In this document: in pieces, positions 18,043 to 29,474 of the stretch
Layout of the letters: the number at the start of each line of letters is the position of its first letter
How positions within the stretch are numbered: position 1 is the first letter of the stretch
Assembly (NCBI GenBank): GCA_026419775.2
Contig: JAOPGA020000323.1
Span: 1-64,000, forward strand
Length of the DNA: 64,000 bases
Direction: 5' to 3'
From: Acrasis kona
Taxonomy: Eukaryota; Heterolobosea; Eutetramitea; Acrasida; Acrasidae
The notes under the pieces: model-generated
What the model saw: the letters and a program-made list of their open reading frames with translations, nothing else
Database searches by the model: none
Told to the model about the DNA's origin: nothing
Made by a program: the position numbers and the translations under genes

Positions 18043-20788
18043 TTAATCATCATCTTCGTCATCTCCATGTAATGCTGCTCTAATTGAGTTTAGTATCTTG
18101 CTAATCTCTGGATCTGTCTTGTTAAACTTTTTGATTGTATTGGTATTGTCCGAATAGTCTCTAAATAAATCCTCTTCGTCAACTTTAGTTCCTCTAGAGT
18201 AAATGTCTTTCAAGTCAAGAATCACTTCCGATAACATCTTTTCGGATTCCTTTGAGGAGAGATCCAACTCTCTGGTTGTTACGAGTAGATATTGAACGTC
18301 CAAAACTGCTTGGTTGGCTTGCTCTTTGGTAATGGGTGCCACTACTTGACTCTTGACAATTACAGGTTTAGGTTTGATGGGCAACTCTACTTTCTTGGTT
18401 GGTTTCTTTTTCTTCTTATCTTTGCTTGAATTATCATCATCGTCGTCACTATCGGAACAGCTGGTATTTGTGCCACTGTTGGAATCATCCTCATTAGAAT
18501 CGTCTTCATTGGTGTCGTCTTCTGTTGCAGTATTTTTCTCATCTGAACCATCAGAATTTAAATTCTCTTCTTCTGCCAAATTCTCCTCAAAAGCATCCAA
18601 CATTCTAGTCCAAAACTCACTTTGACGGTCGTTCAATAACTTTGAAACATCAAGGAGGAATTTCTCACAAACACTCTTGACGTGGTCGCTTCCAATTAAT
18701 TCACTAATGTGACCAACCAAGTAACTCACAAAATGTATAACCATCAAAAACCCATTAGTGATTGCTTTTAAAATTAAAAAAACATCAATTCATTAACTAC
18801 TTACGTTTCTCATCATTCGTTTGTGGTTTGGGATAATATGAAAGTGAGTTCCACTTAATCTTTTCGTTAACCAAAAGACTTGCTCTGATGGAACAATACT
18901 TTCCGTTGAATTTATCATAAAGAGAACTTAATTTTGTAATTAGATTTTCGAGCTCTGGGATGGGACGTTTAAAAACATCAACAATTCTGGCCAACGCAAA
19001 TTGTAAAAGTGTTTTTGTAATGTAGTTGATATTAGCCATGATGCTTACAAATTGTTTATCGTTCAAATGCTCTGTTAAACCCATACTATAAATATTTCCC
19101 AGATAGGTTTCAAACATTTCAATAGTACTTCTTACAACAATTGCACAAATCTGAAATGGATTAGTAATTACATTTCAAATGACAATAACTTACAAAGTTA
19201 TTTGCTATTGATCCTGTTTGGTCTATAAACTTACAAAGCTCTTGAGTGAGTATATGTGCACTTGGTGTCATGTATTGACTCACAGTCTCATCTACAACAG
19301 TTATATTCATAACCAATACCACACATACCATTCAATAGAACTGTCTCTTGTTTTGCGTTAAATCTCTCATCTGCCAAGCTTCTGTTATCATTACAAAATT
19401 TACTGTAAACTAATACGACTTACTTTGCAATAGCTAGCTCGATAGAATTATGAAAATTTTCAATAGCTCTTGTAACATCCTTACTGATGCTCCTCATTAA
19501 ATGAAAGCTAACACTGATTCCAAAATCCTCTAGCTTTTATCAGTTAAGTAGCTATTATCAATTTATTTAATTTATTACTTTTTGACAATGAGCTAATACA
19601 ATATTAACACATTTTGCAATTGTATCAAATTCATCTGATAAAAAGACTTGTTGAATGAATTTGGAACAAAAGTAATCCATTTCCTCCAAGATCCACTGAG
19701 CAAATGCAGACATGTGTGAGTGTTGATTGAAAATCTTTTGAAAGCTCTTTCCAGTTTTTAAAATGCTTTGAAATTCAAATTCTGATATTTGGCTAGCATA
19801 GAATGGAATATCGCCTGTGAATATAGCATCGCTGATTAGTTAGATTAGGGAATGAGATTTGGAGATGAATTACTTAATACCAGAGCGTAGCACATTACTT
19901 TTGCCATCTAGGTAAATGTCTCTTGCTACTTCTTTGCTCTCTAGTCTTGTTAGATAGGTCACGATTTCCTTTTCTTTATAATCTGGATGGCTGCTGTACA
20001 ATAGCTTTAATAGCAGCGATTTGATCAAGTGTTTTCTGTAGTGATGATTAGAGAGTGAAGAGAGGGGATTGATTCAAACCTTGCTTGATAGTCTATTATG
20101 TTGACTTGATCCATTTTAACCTTATCGAGTAAATGAATAGCTTCTTCGAAATTTTGTTTAATGATGGCTACATCCAATATACTAAGGTAATCATTTGGTT
20201 GAGCATGTATGATTCGAGGTCTTATAAGGTCATCTAGAAAGTTGGATTCATGTTTATGATGTATGTGCTTACCTTTTTCCATAGTTAATTCGAGTTTTGA
20301 CATTTCTCTGATGCTTCGTCTGAGGTCGTTTAAAAGCACACCTAGTTCTTCGACTTCCTTCTCTGTTCCTTCAATGTCTCTACTACTTTCTATAAACTTT
20401 TCATAGTTCTCGTAGACGATTTCTTGCAACTGATTTTTGAAGCTAGTCGCTGCTTCTTGGAGCTCTGAGCGATATGTATTAACTTCTTCTATTTTATACT
20501 TTGTGAGAAGTTTTTCAAAATCTAGAATGAATACATTGGGTGGAGGTTGATGTAATCTTACATGCGTGTGGTTTGAAATCTTCAGAACCAAATTCTATAT
20601 CTCCTATTATTTCGGCCTCTTTTTTTTATTAACATTTGTAAGATGATGTTGGACGAACTCTCTTTTCTTTTAATCATGAAGTTAGGGAAGTTTGGTTGCA
20701 TGTTCCGAAACATTTTAACTGGAGACAACACGCCTGAAGCTCTCTTGCTTGCAGCATCTGCTTCCTTCTTTCGGAACTGCTTCTGCAT
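18043..20788 (-). CDS. Exocyst complex subunit EXO84 (EXOC8)
   Basis: Tethering factor for secretory vesicles at the plasma membrane. I reconstruct about 11 exons separated by introns of about 36-59 bp; the first junction near 20.6 kb is the least certain. The spliced protein reads FGSEDFKPHAYFEKLLTKYK, then YENYEKFIESSRDIEGTEKE, the Exo84/Vps51-like coiled-coil signature, and SILDVAIIKQNFEEAIHLLD starting the Exo84 C-terminal helical domain. That domain continues through ARDIYLDGKSNVLR and GKSFQKIFNQHSHMSAFAQW. The last exon (18043 to about 18755) ends in an acidic/Lys-rich disordered tail. It is unusually intron-rich for this window and ends tail-to-tail with TMEM115, 22 bp apart. Confidence 0.82.
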
Positions 20789-21228
20789 TGTATTTGTAAA
20801 GTTGTAATAGACTTTGTAAAGAGTATGTGACGAGGGGTGTATTCAAGGGAGTAAGAATAATGTTAACGTAGACACATGTTGGGTATTTATTATTTATTTA
20901 CCAGAACGGTATTAAAATTATGTGCAACAACGGTCGATTTGCTTGATAATCTGTGCGCACAGATGAGCAAGAATTTTGATAGTTAAGAATTTGGTTAAGG
21001 AAAACAGTCAAAAAGCAATCTCACTCAGAGTTCAAGGTATACAATGTATAATAAACGATTACATTTGTTGCCACGTTCACTGTATTAATGTTACATTACT
21101 TGAATTGTACGGTAAGAGATATTATATTTGAAGGGCAACAATTTAGTCTTGCTCTTGTTGTGACCTCTGGAGGACTTAGTATGGTAAACTTTGACTTGCA
21201 CTTATTTTGTAATGCCACAACACAAAAA

Positions 21229-22776
21229 ATGAGTGAACCAGGCAAATTACCAATCACTGCCCAGTCCACAACACAACGGACATATCTATTATTAACGGCG
21301 ATCATAGCATGCATTGCTGCATATTTCACCACAATATATCTCACAGCCGATCACCATGACCCAAAGCACACTGCACGCGCATTAATAAAGTTGAGAAATG
21401 ACCAAGCTGCAAAGAAGGAAATACTTAGAGTCGCTATAGGATACAACTCAAATGTTGATTTGATTCTGCCCGCAATAGACCTGATGAATCAGATGCTGAA
21501 GGAAAATACAGAGTATAAAGTACCAAATGTGGAAGAAAACGGGGATGTCACACGTATTGATACGTTCGATGACTTGGCACGCAGCTTTGGCTTCTTTTTT
21601 TCAAAAGGAAGTGGAGCAGAGCGATTCGTATATGATAAAACAGTGTTCACACAAATAGTGTCAGCAGGTACTTCAGAAGCACTCATCAATAAGAGCTTCT
21701 TCCACATTGGAGGTAATGCAGCCTTGATGGGAGTTAAATTTTCCAAAGAAAATTGGAGCGTACTGCTAAGTGGTGCCATCGGTCCAAAGATGAGAGAATT
21801 ATTGTCCCCATACACAAACATCGATTTTTCAAATCAAGATGCTCATGATGAGTTCCACGTTATTATGGAGTATTCCAAAGATTCGAAATGGAACGGACAG
21901 TCGCCGCCACGTGCCAATCGCTTTATTGTAACCAGAGACGAGAGCAATGCAGGATTTGCATCCCTTAATGCATTCCATGAAAAGTTGGAAGCATTCAAAC
22001 CACATCTTTTGGTGCTAAGCGGGTTCCATTTACTGGACGGAGTCAAAGAAGAGCATTACAGGAGGGAGAGATTACAAGCCGTTGCAAATCGGATACGCGA
22101 ATCAAAAATTAACATTTCTTCTTCCCTCAAGATTGTTCATGTTGAGTTGGCAAGCATGGGAAACCAAAACATTTATGACGAGATCTCAAACATCATCTTC
22201 CCGGTTACTGACTCTTTGGGTTTGAATGAGCAGGAATTATCTACATTGTATAAAGTACTCACAAGCAGTCCATCAAGATCATCACATGACCAATTGTATT
22301 CAATTTCAGATATTTCTAAAACGGATCCAAATTTGTCTAGTGTTGTTGGTGCCATTAGCTACATTCTTGAAAACTGTCCTCTTAAAAGACTTCACTTCCA
22401 TTGTTTAACTTTCCATGTTCTTGCTGTACGCTCTGACTATCAAGTTAATGAAGAAGCCTTGATTGGCTCTTTGGCCGATAGTTCCTTGTCTGCAACGGAA
22501 CAAGCGTGCAGTATAGAAAGAGATGGTTTGTCGAGTCAACTTGATCTGGTTGATCTTCACAGAAACACAAAAATAATAGACCTGCTTGAGAAGGACAGAG
22601 TTAATGATTACTCTGATCTTGGAGGAGTTGCCAAATGGACACAGAGCTCTTTGAAGTTGAACATCAAGTTTTACTTTGCACCGGTATTTGTTTGTAAGAA
22701 ACCAAGACACACTGTAGGTCTTGGAGACACAATAAGTTCTGCCGGCTTGTCCCAACAAATAAAATTACAAATTTAA
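21229..22776 (+). CDS. ADP-dependent glucokinase
   Basis: About 515-residue ADPGK-family enzyme, ribokinase-like fold, phosphorylating glucose with ADP as donor. The frame is open from 21088, but Met at 21229 (MSEPGKLPITAQ) places a signal-anchor helix (TYLLLTAIIACIAAYFTTIYL) near the N-terminus as in animal ER-associated ADPGK. Conserved blocks are VAIGYNSNVDLI, FFHIGGNAALMG, LLVLSGFHLLDGV and the catalytic C-terminal VGLGDTISSAGL with its Asp. The gene is intronless and divergent from EXO84, with about 440 bp between the two starts. Confidence 0.9.
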   Translation: MSEPGKLPITAQSTTQRTYLLLTAIIACIAAYFTTIYLTADHHDPKHTARALIKLRNDQAAKKEILRVAIGYNSNVDLILPAIDLMNQMLKENTEYKVPNVEENGDVTRIDTFDDLARSFGFFFSKGSGAERFVYDKTVFTQIVSAGTSEALINKSFFHIGGNAALMGVKFSKENWSVLLSGAIGPKMRELLSPYTNIDFSNQDAHDEFHVIMEYSKDSKWNGQSPPRANRFIVTRDESNAGFASLNAFHEKLEAFKPHLLVLSGFHLLDGVKEEHYRRERLQAVANRIRESKINISSSLKIVHVELASMGNQNIYDEISNIIFPVTDSLGLNEQELSTLYKVLTSSPSRSSHDQLYSISDISKTDPNLSSVVGAISYILENCPLKRLHFHCLTFHVLAVRSDYQVNEEALIGSLADSSLSATEQACSIERDGLSSQLDLVDLHRNTKIIDLLEKDRVNDYSDLGGVAKWTQSSLKLNIKFYFAPVFVCKKPRHTVGLGDTISSAGLSQQIKLQI

Positions 22777-22890
22777 CTTCCTTTTGAATCAGGTTGATTC
22801 TTCTTTAACATCCAAATCGTGACCGTGGTTTTAGGAACAATTGAATTTTATCAAAATTGTATGTTTATTTACACTTAGGTTGGAATCGGT

Positions 22891-23157
22891 TTAGGCAAAG
22901 TATACCACAAGTCCTATTATTGGTAGAGCAAACAGGCATGCGTTCACTACCCAGAAAATTGGGTTCTTTGTTATTGCTTCCTTGTCGAGGTCATCAAAAT
23001 TGAAGTTGTCAATGTCTACTATATGGCTTTCATGAAACTTCTCCAAATTGTCTAGGCATATCGGTGATGGTGCTAATGACCTCAATCTGTTGCTGTGTCT
23101 TTTGTTGTACTTTCTTGGTGAGTTCACTGGGGATGTGTTGGATGTTGGTGATTGCAT
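22891..23157 (-). CDS. Small tail-anchored membrane protein (88 aa)
   Basis: Unrecognised protein with a Ser/Pro/Asn/Arg-rich N-terminal half (residues 1-32), an acidic middle (VDIDNFNFDDLDKE) and one C-terminal hydrophobic helix (FWVVNACLFALPIIGLVVYF) ending at the terminus, the layout of a tail-anchored protein. It converges on ADPGK. Confidence 0.55.
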   Translation of the reverse strand: MQSPTSNTSPVNSPRKYNKRHSNRLRSLAPSPICLDNLEKFHESHIVDIDNFNFDDLDKEAITKNPIFWVVNACLFALPIIGLVVYFA

Positions 23158-23868
23158 TGTTGTGTTTTCTGAATTTATATTACTTGTTCATGTGAAAGAA
23201 ATTTTATTTATAGATGAACTAGTTCATTTTTAGAATTCATAACACCACAAAAAGAAATTTCTTATTTTCCATTATAAGTCTTCGATTTTAGCTGAATCTC
23301 TACCCTTTATGGCAGACAGACCATTAATTACAACCAAACCAGTAAAATATTTTGTTGTATGACTACCTATGCTCATTCAACATTTCGATCATTAGCGTTA
23401 CCAGAAGCATTATATGAAAAAGCAGGATGGCGTCGTCTATTCTGTTATGATACGCTGAAACGCTCGTGAAACATCTAGTGTATTCACGTACGTTAGCTCG
23501 GACATATGATAGGTCCTCGTACACTTTATGTAGAGCGAGTGAGTCGAGGAGCAAAAAAAATCTAACTGCAACAACCCACTAAATTTCAATCAATTTTCCA
23601 ATAAATAGTCGTATAGACAAGTGTAGGTAGGTAACAAGTGTTTACACGATCAATTCTAATAGTTGTTTATTATGAACATTCAAGCATTCTTCCTTTTTAT
23701 AATAACAACCAACATGACATCATCTTCTACAGGCTGGTTCCCTTGTAATGGATATTATATTAAAACAATATTTTTAAAATTGTATGCGCATTGTTTTAAA
23801 ATCTCTTCTTCGATCCCATCCCGCTTTTTTTACTTTACAATCTTTTCTGAACTTATTTAATATACACC
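23158..23868. other. Intergenic region
   Basis: 700-bp AT-rich gap between the divergent tail-anchored protein gene and IFT172. A minus-strand 63-codon ORF at 23363-23554 has no recognisable features; I treat it as chance or a relic. The last 100 bp before 23869 are very T-rich and probably hold the IFT172 promoter and leader. Confidence 0.45.
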
Positions 23869-26800
23869 ATGCAGCTAAGGCACTTGAAGACGATTCAAGC
23901 ACCGTCTAAAAAGCTCAACAAAATAGCAGCCGTTTGTTGGTCAAATAATAATCGAAGGCTAGCAGTTGCTGATAGCGATGGTTACGTACATCTTTTCGAC
24001 GAAACCGGCGAGAGGAGGGACAAATTCCCAACAAAGTCTGCAACTGGTAAAAGAGGAGGGAAAACATATGCAGTTACAGGACTATGTTTTTCACCTGATG
24101 ATGTGAGAGTAGCAATTTCTCAAAGTGACAACATCATCTTCGTCTACAAGCTTGGAACTGATTGGGCGGACAACAAGAAAATAATTTGTAACAAATATGA
24201 ACAGAAGAGCCCTGTCACTTGCATGTGTTGGCCGTCCGAGAGGAACAATGAGATTGTTTTTGGAACGTTAGAAGGAAAAGTGCGCTTAGGAGTTCCAAAG
24301 AATAAAAGCAAGACACTATATTCGACAGAAAGTCCAGTCGTGTCTTTGGCTCAGTCACCCGATGGACATGGATTCATTAGTGGGCATTTAGATGGAAGTA
24401 TATACATGTTTTATTTCGAAAATTACATTGATCACATGGGAGTTGAAATCAATGACGTTCCATTAGGTCATCAGAAAATTGCTCAACACACATGCATCCC
24501 TTACTGCTTGTCATGGGGTGCGGCCATCGTGGTCGCCGGTCAAGATAAACAAATCGTATTCTATTCCAACAAGAGCGATAATCGTGAAGGTGCTCCCATG
24601 CTTCAACGATTCGATTATGGAAATGTGAAATCAGAGAAGGAATTTAGCACAATAGTAATGAGCCCTAGTGGCCAAAGCGTGGTCGCAGCATCCTACAATC
24701 GCCTTAGGCTGTTCAATTTCAACATGAGACGCCAACAATGGGAGGAAGGAGAAATACTAGACGTCCCTCAATTATACAGCATCACATCCGCTGCATGGAA
24801 ACCCGATGGATCCAGATTAGTTCTTGGCAACATGTGCGGAGGTGTGGACATGTTCGATGCCTGCATCAAACGTTACAGGTACAAGGGAGAATTCGAATTC
24901 ACTTTTGTAAGTCCCAGCCAAGTCATTGTAAAAAGAATACAATCAGGAACCAGAATCGTGCTCAAGAGTTTATTTGAAGAAGAAATTCTCAAAGTCAACG
25001 TCGCACGCGATCAATTCCTAGTCGGCCACACACCAAAAACTCTACTCCTAGGCGACCTAGAGTCCTGCAAATTGAGCGAAATACCATGGAACGGCAGCGG
25101 AGAAGAAAAATTCTTTTTCGACAATCCTCGTGTATGCATGGTCTTCAATGCCGGAGAAATCTCCCTTATTGAATATGGAATCAACGACATTATCGGAAGC
25201 TTCCGAACGGAGCACGTGAGCACTCATTTAATAAGCGCAAGGATCAGCGACATTAGTCCCTTTTTACAAAAAGAAGCCATGAAGGATCCTAATCTTCAGG
25301 TCATGAGTCACGACAAGAAAGTAGCCTTCTTGATAGACAGCCATACCATAAACATTTTGGACCTAATGAGTAGTTTCCCCATTGCAAAAATCAATCACGA
25401 TGCAAAAATTGATTGGTTGGAACTCAACGTACGTGCCACCAAATTACTTTTCAGAGACAAACAAAGACATTTACATTTATTCGACATCAAAACCCAAACG
25501 AGAACCACACTACTCACTTATTGTAGTTACGTGCAATGGGTGCCCGACTCCGATGTAGTCGTCGCTCAAAACCGCGGCGATCTGTGCGTCTGGTACAGCA
25601 TAGACGCACCCGATCGCGTCACCATCGTTCCCATCAAGGGAGAAGTCCAGGACATTACCAGAGCATCCAACTGCACGACAGTAGTCGTCGACGAAGGACC
25701 AGGAACAGTCAATTACGATCTAGACGAAGGACTAATCGAATTCGGAAACTCAATGGAAGAGAAGAACTACGAACACGCCGCCGATATTTTGGAGCAATTG
25801 AGCTTGACGCCAGAAACAGAGGCCATGTGGAAAAACCTTAGCGAACTCGTATTACACGACAACAAATTCCATATCGCAGAGAGATGTTATGCTGCACTAG
25901 GTGACGTCTCCAAAGCAAATTACCTACGAAAGATTGTAAAGGAAATCAGAGACATTGTAGCAAACGAAGAAGAACAAGGATTGGTCGATCCGTTGGATCA
26001 CTGGAGAGTTCGATCCAAAGTAAGCATGCTCAACAAGGACTTTAGATCTGCCGAACAAGCATTCTTGGAACAAGGTAAAGTAACGGAGGCAATGAACATG
26101 TACAAGGAAGTTCATAAATTCGACGAGAGTATTGGATTGGCAATCGCCAAGGGAGTTCCAAATGCGAACGAAATGAAAAACAAGTACATGCAATGGTTAA
26201 TCGATTCTAGACAAGAGGACAAAGCGGCTCGTATGTACGAAAAGGAGGGTCAATACAGCAAAGCCATTCAACTGTACTTGAGCGGTGGTTTCCCAGCATT
26301 GGCAGCTAACGTAATCGTCAAGGGAGATGCAAGCGTGTTACCAACCATTCAAGATAAACTACTCGAGCAAATCAGTAACGAATTGTCCAAAAACCAATTA
26401 TACGAAAAAGCAGGAGAGTTTTACGAGAAGCGCAAATTGAACGAAAAAGCAATCGAGAGTTATAGAAGGGGCAATGCCTATCGATACGCAGTAGAGTTGT
26501 CGCGTAACGTCATGCCTGATTTGGTGATCAAGTTAGAAGAAGAATGGGGCGATTGGTTGGTGTCCCAAAAGCAAATCGAATCGGCGGTTGTTCACTTTAT
26601 AGAAGCCAATCAATACGTCAAGGCCATCGAGGCAGCTCTCACTTCGCGTCAATGGGCCAAAGCCATTCAAATCCTAGACGGAGTCGAACCAGCGACCAGT
26701 AAAAAGTACTACGCTAGAGTAGCAAGACACTATGAAGATATTCAAAATTACTCACAAGCTAAGAAATTCTACATCAAGGGCGGAAAGTACATGGACGCCA

Positions 26801-29271
26801 TCGAAATGTTTGAAAAGATTGGTAGTTGGGATCAAGTGTATGAAATAGCAGAGAGCTATTTATCAGAGGCCGAAATAAGTCAACTATACACCACTCAAGC
26901 GGGTCATCTCGAAAACAAAACAAAGTTCAAAGAAGCAGAAAAGTTGTACATTAAAGCGAACGAACCTGATCTAGCGATCAATATGTACAGCAAGAATCAC
27001 TTGTTCGACGACATGATTCGATTGGTTAGTTTGTACAGAAACACTCATCTAAAGGACGCTCACATTCAAATCGCACAACAATTAGAAAAAGAAGGTCACT
27101 TTAAACAAGCAGAGTACCACTTCTTACAAGTAGACGATTGGAAGAACGCAGTGGATATGTATCGCAATGGAGATAAATGGAACGACGCCATCCGAGTGGC
27201 ACAGAAATACGGAGGACCAGGTCCTTATAAAAAAGTAGCGTGGGAATGGGCCAGTTACATCAAAGGAGAAGCAGGTGCCAAATTGCTCTACAAGTTGGGA
27301 TTCGTAGAGGAAGCAATCGAGTATTGCATCAATAGAGAGTTATGGGACAAGGCCATGGAAATGGCCAGAAGTAGCAACAAGGTAAACGTCAGTAGCATTC
27401 ATCTCAAATATGCAATGTTCTTGGAAGATCAAGCTCATTTCAAAGAAGCAGAAGAAGAGTATATACAAGGAAAGAGTCCCAAAGAAGCAGTCGAAATGTA
27501 TTTACATCAAAATGATTGGGCCAATGCCATGAGAGTGGCCGATAGTTTCGATAGCACCATGATCAACAGAGTATTGGAGTGTCAAGCAGAGAGCGCATGG
27601 AACAATGGTCAGCATGACGAAGCAGAGCGTTTGTTCACTCAAGCTTCTCGTCAAGATCGAATCATTCAAAAGTACATGGAGGCCAGAAAATTCGAAGATG
27701 CAAAAAGAGTGGCCTCTACTTATTCAAACGATGATGTGAAACGAAAAATCAATACGGAATGGGCAGAGAGCATTGAACACGATGGCGATGGCGATCCTTG
27801 TGCACCAGCTAGAATGTTCCAACAGAGCGGCGAATTCAGCAAAGCAATCGATACTTATTTGAATTTCGATTGGAGGACACATTTACAAAATAGAACGACC
27901 ACTGCAGAGTATTGCGAAGCTGCATGGATGGATGCTTTCAAAATTGCAACCAACCACTTACAAGCACGTCTATCGGAGGTGGTGCATAAGGTTACCACCA
28001 GATTATTAGAGATCAATAAGGTACAAAAAGCAGTGGAGGTGTTTTTGAGTATTGGAATGTATAAGGAAGCTTGTGAGGAATTGATCAAGAATGGTTTATG
28101 GGGCGAAGCCATTAGTGCTGCACGTCAAAGTAACCAACAAGATTTGATCAATCACGTGCAGTCGAGACACAAAAAGTTCTTGACCAATAGTCATAACCCT
28201 GACGAACAAATACAGGGCGGTAACATTGTTGGTGCCATCGATGCATTCGCTCAGCGAAAGGAATGGGACGAGTGTTTACGATTGGCAAAAGATAGTAACA
28301 GAAGTGATCAAGTTAATAAATACACGGCCATCTATATTACTCAGCTCCATCGAGAGAATAGACACAGAGAGGCTTTGGAGGTATTAGAGAACTACGGACC
28401 AAGCGTAGATCCACAATTACCGCCCGTCTACAAGGGAATCATTCGCAATATTTTATGGACACAACCAACGCCTCAAGAATCACTTCGTTGTCGTAGCGTC
28501 CTTAATGCTATTCTAGCTGCTTATAGAAAGGTCAACATGGCAGAAACTAATCTCGTGCACCTAAGTCGATTCCAAGAAGCATGTCATTTGATTGTAATGA
28601 GGGACGAATTAGCTGCTGCAAAGAACGTTCCTGCCATTAATACCTTACATGCGAAATGTAACATTGCTCTGCTTCGTTACTGTAACATATTACCGCCCGA
28701 TGCAGCTTTCTATGAAGCTGGTATGGCGTGTAGAGAACAAGGAATTGGAAACAAGGATCAACAGTGGGAGACCATGTCCTTCTCCTTCTTGAATCGATAC
28801 TTGGATGTAATCGATGCCATGGAGCAATTGAAGCAAGATGGAGCAGAAGAGGACATTAGGAATAGAATTACGTTAGGTAAAGCAGAATTGGTCAACACGG
28901 AGTTCCAATACACTGATATTCCGTTCAAAGTACCGGTGCCAGTGCAACAGTATTTGGATAGTAAAAAGAATGACGAAGTGACGAATATTGTTCTTTATGA
29001 AGGTGTAAATAACAATATACAAGGAGAACTACAGACCAGAAAATGTGACAAGTGCTTCGAGAACATCTATGTTGCTAACATGGTTTGTCCGAACGAAAAG
29101 TGTAATCATCAATATAAACAATGTTGTGTTACTGGTTACCCGGTGACTGCTGATGAGAAGGTGGAGTGTACAAAGTGTCATGCTCCTTCGAATAGGAACG
29201 ATTGGAATCACTACATTTCAAAATTCAAGAATTGTCCTGTTTGTGGCGATTTACAACTTACTATTTTATAA
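23869..29271 (+). CDS. IFT172: Intraflagellar transport protein IFT172
   Basis: 1800-residue IFT-B peripheral subunit that links anterograde trains to turnaround at the ciliary tip. The N-terminal 600 residues form two WD40-type propellers, beginning MQLRHLKTIQAP and including VCWSNNNRRLAVADSDGYVH. They are followed by more than 1000 residues of TPR-like helical repeats (for example AARMYEKEGQYSKAIQLYL). A C-terminal zinc-binding region has CDKCFENIY, CPNEKCNH, CTKCHAPS and CPVCGDLQ. Length is close to the animal protein (about 1750). The whole gene is one uninterrupted exon of 5.4 kb. It implies that the organism, or its recent ancestor, builds cilia. Confidence 0.97.
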   Translation: MQLRHLKTIQAPSKKLNKIAAVCWSNNNRRLAVADSDGYVHLFDETGERRDKFPTKSATGKRGGKTYAVTGLCFSPDDVRVAISQSDNIIFVYKLGTDWADNKKIICNKYEQKSPVTCMCWPSERNNEIVFGTLEGKVRLGVPKNKSKTLYSTESPVVSLAQSPDGHGFISGHLDGSIYMFYFENYIDHMGVEINDVPLGHQKIAQHTCIPYCLSWGAAIVVAGQDKQIVFYSNKSDNREGAPMLQRFDYGNVKSEKEFSTIVMSPSGQSVVAASYNRLRLFNFNMRRQQWEEGEILDVPQLYSITSAAWKPDGSRLVLGNMCGGVDMFDACIKRYRYKGEFEFTFVSPSQVIVKRIQSGTRIVLKSLFEEEILKVNVARDQFLVGHTPKTLLLGDLESCKLSEIPWNGSGEEKFFFDNPRVCMVFNAGEISLIEYGINDIIGSFRTEHVSTHLISARISDISPFLQKEAMKDPNLQVMSHDKKVAFLIDSHTINILDLMSSFPIAKINHDAKIDWLELNVRATKLLFRDKQRHLHLFDIKTQTRTTLLTYCSYVQWVPDSDVVVAQNRGDLCVWYSIDAPDRVTIVPIKGEVQDITRASNCTTVVVDEGPGTVNYDLDEGLIEFGNSMEEKNYEHAADILEQLSLTPETEAMWKNLSELVLHDNKFHIAERCYAALGDVSKANYLRKIVKEIRDIVANEEEQGLVDPLDHWRVRSKVSMLNKDFRSAEQAFLEQGKVTEAMNMYKEVHKFDESIGLAIAKGVPNANEMKNKYMQWLIDSRQEDKAARMYEKEGQYSKAIQLYLSGGFPALAANVIVKGDASVLPTIQDKLLEQISNELSKNQLYEKAGEFYEKRKLNEKAIESYRRGNAYRYAVELSRNVMPDLVIKLEEEWGDWLVSQKQIESAVVHFIEANQYVKAIEAALTSRQWAKAIQILDGVEPATSKKYYARVARHYEDIQNYSQAKKFYIKGGKYMDAIEMFEKIGSWDQVYEIAESYLSEAEISQLYTTQAGHLENKTKFKEAEKLYIKANEPDLAINMYSKNHLFDDMIRLVSLYRNTHLKDAHIQIAQQLEKEGHFKQAEYHFLQVDDWKNAVDMYRNGDKWNDAIRVAQKYGGPGPYKKVAWEWASYIKGEAGAKLLYKLGFVEEAIEYCINRELWDKAMEMARSSNKVNVSSIHLKYAMFLEDQAHFKEAEEEYIQGKSPKEAVEMYLHQNDWANAMRVADSFDSTMINRVLECQAESAWNNGQHDEAERLFTQASRQDRIIQKYMEARKFEDAKRVASTYSNDDVKRKINTEWAESIEHDGDGDPCAPARMFQQSGEFSKAIDTYLNFDWRTHLQNRTTTAEYCEAAWMDAFKIATNHLQARLSEVVHKVTTRLLEINKVQKAVEVFLSIGMYKEACEELIKNGLWGEAISAARQSNQQDLINHVQSRHKKFLTNSHNPDEQIQGGNIVGAIDAFAQRKEWDECLRLAKDSNRSDQVNKYTAIYITQLHRENRHREALEVLENYGPSVDPQLPPVYKGIIRNILWTQPTPQESLRCRSVLNAILAAYRKVNMAETNLVHLSRFQEACHLIVMRDELAAAKNVPAINTLHAKCNIALLRYCNILPPDAAFYEAGMACREQGIGNKDQQWETMSFSFLNRYLDVIDAMEQLKQDGAEEDIRNRITLGKAELVNTEFQYTDIPFKVPVPVQQYLDSKKNDEVTNIVLYEGVNNNIQGELQTRKCDKCFENIYVANMVCPNEKCNHQYKQCCVTGYPVTADEKVECTKCHAPSNRNDWNHYISKFKNCPVCGDLQLTIL

Positions 29272-29474
29272 AATGATTTTATTATTCTCGTTTGTTCATG
29301 ATTGTTTCTACTTTAATTTTGGTTGTTTATTGTGCACTCTTCTCAGAGTTTATTAGTTTAAGGTTCGAGGAATTATGGCCGCAGTGGGATTCCGATACAA
29401 CGTCGTTACAATGGTCCGCAATAAATTCGGCAATGGTTACCAGTCAATTATAATCCATCAAATACACACAAACA

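Noticed and set aside
23363-23554. Minus-strand 63-codon ORF before IFT172
   Set aside because: No recognisable features or splice partners; treated as chance or an unidentifiable relic.
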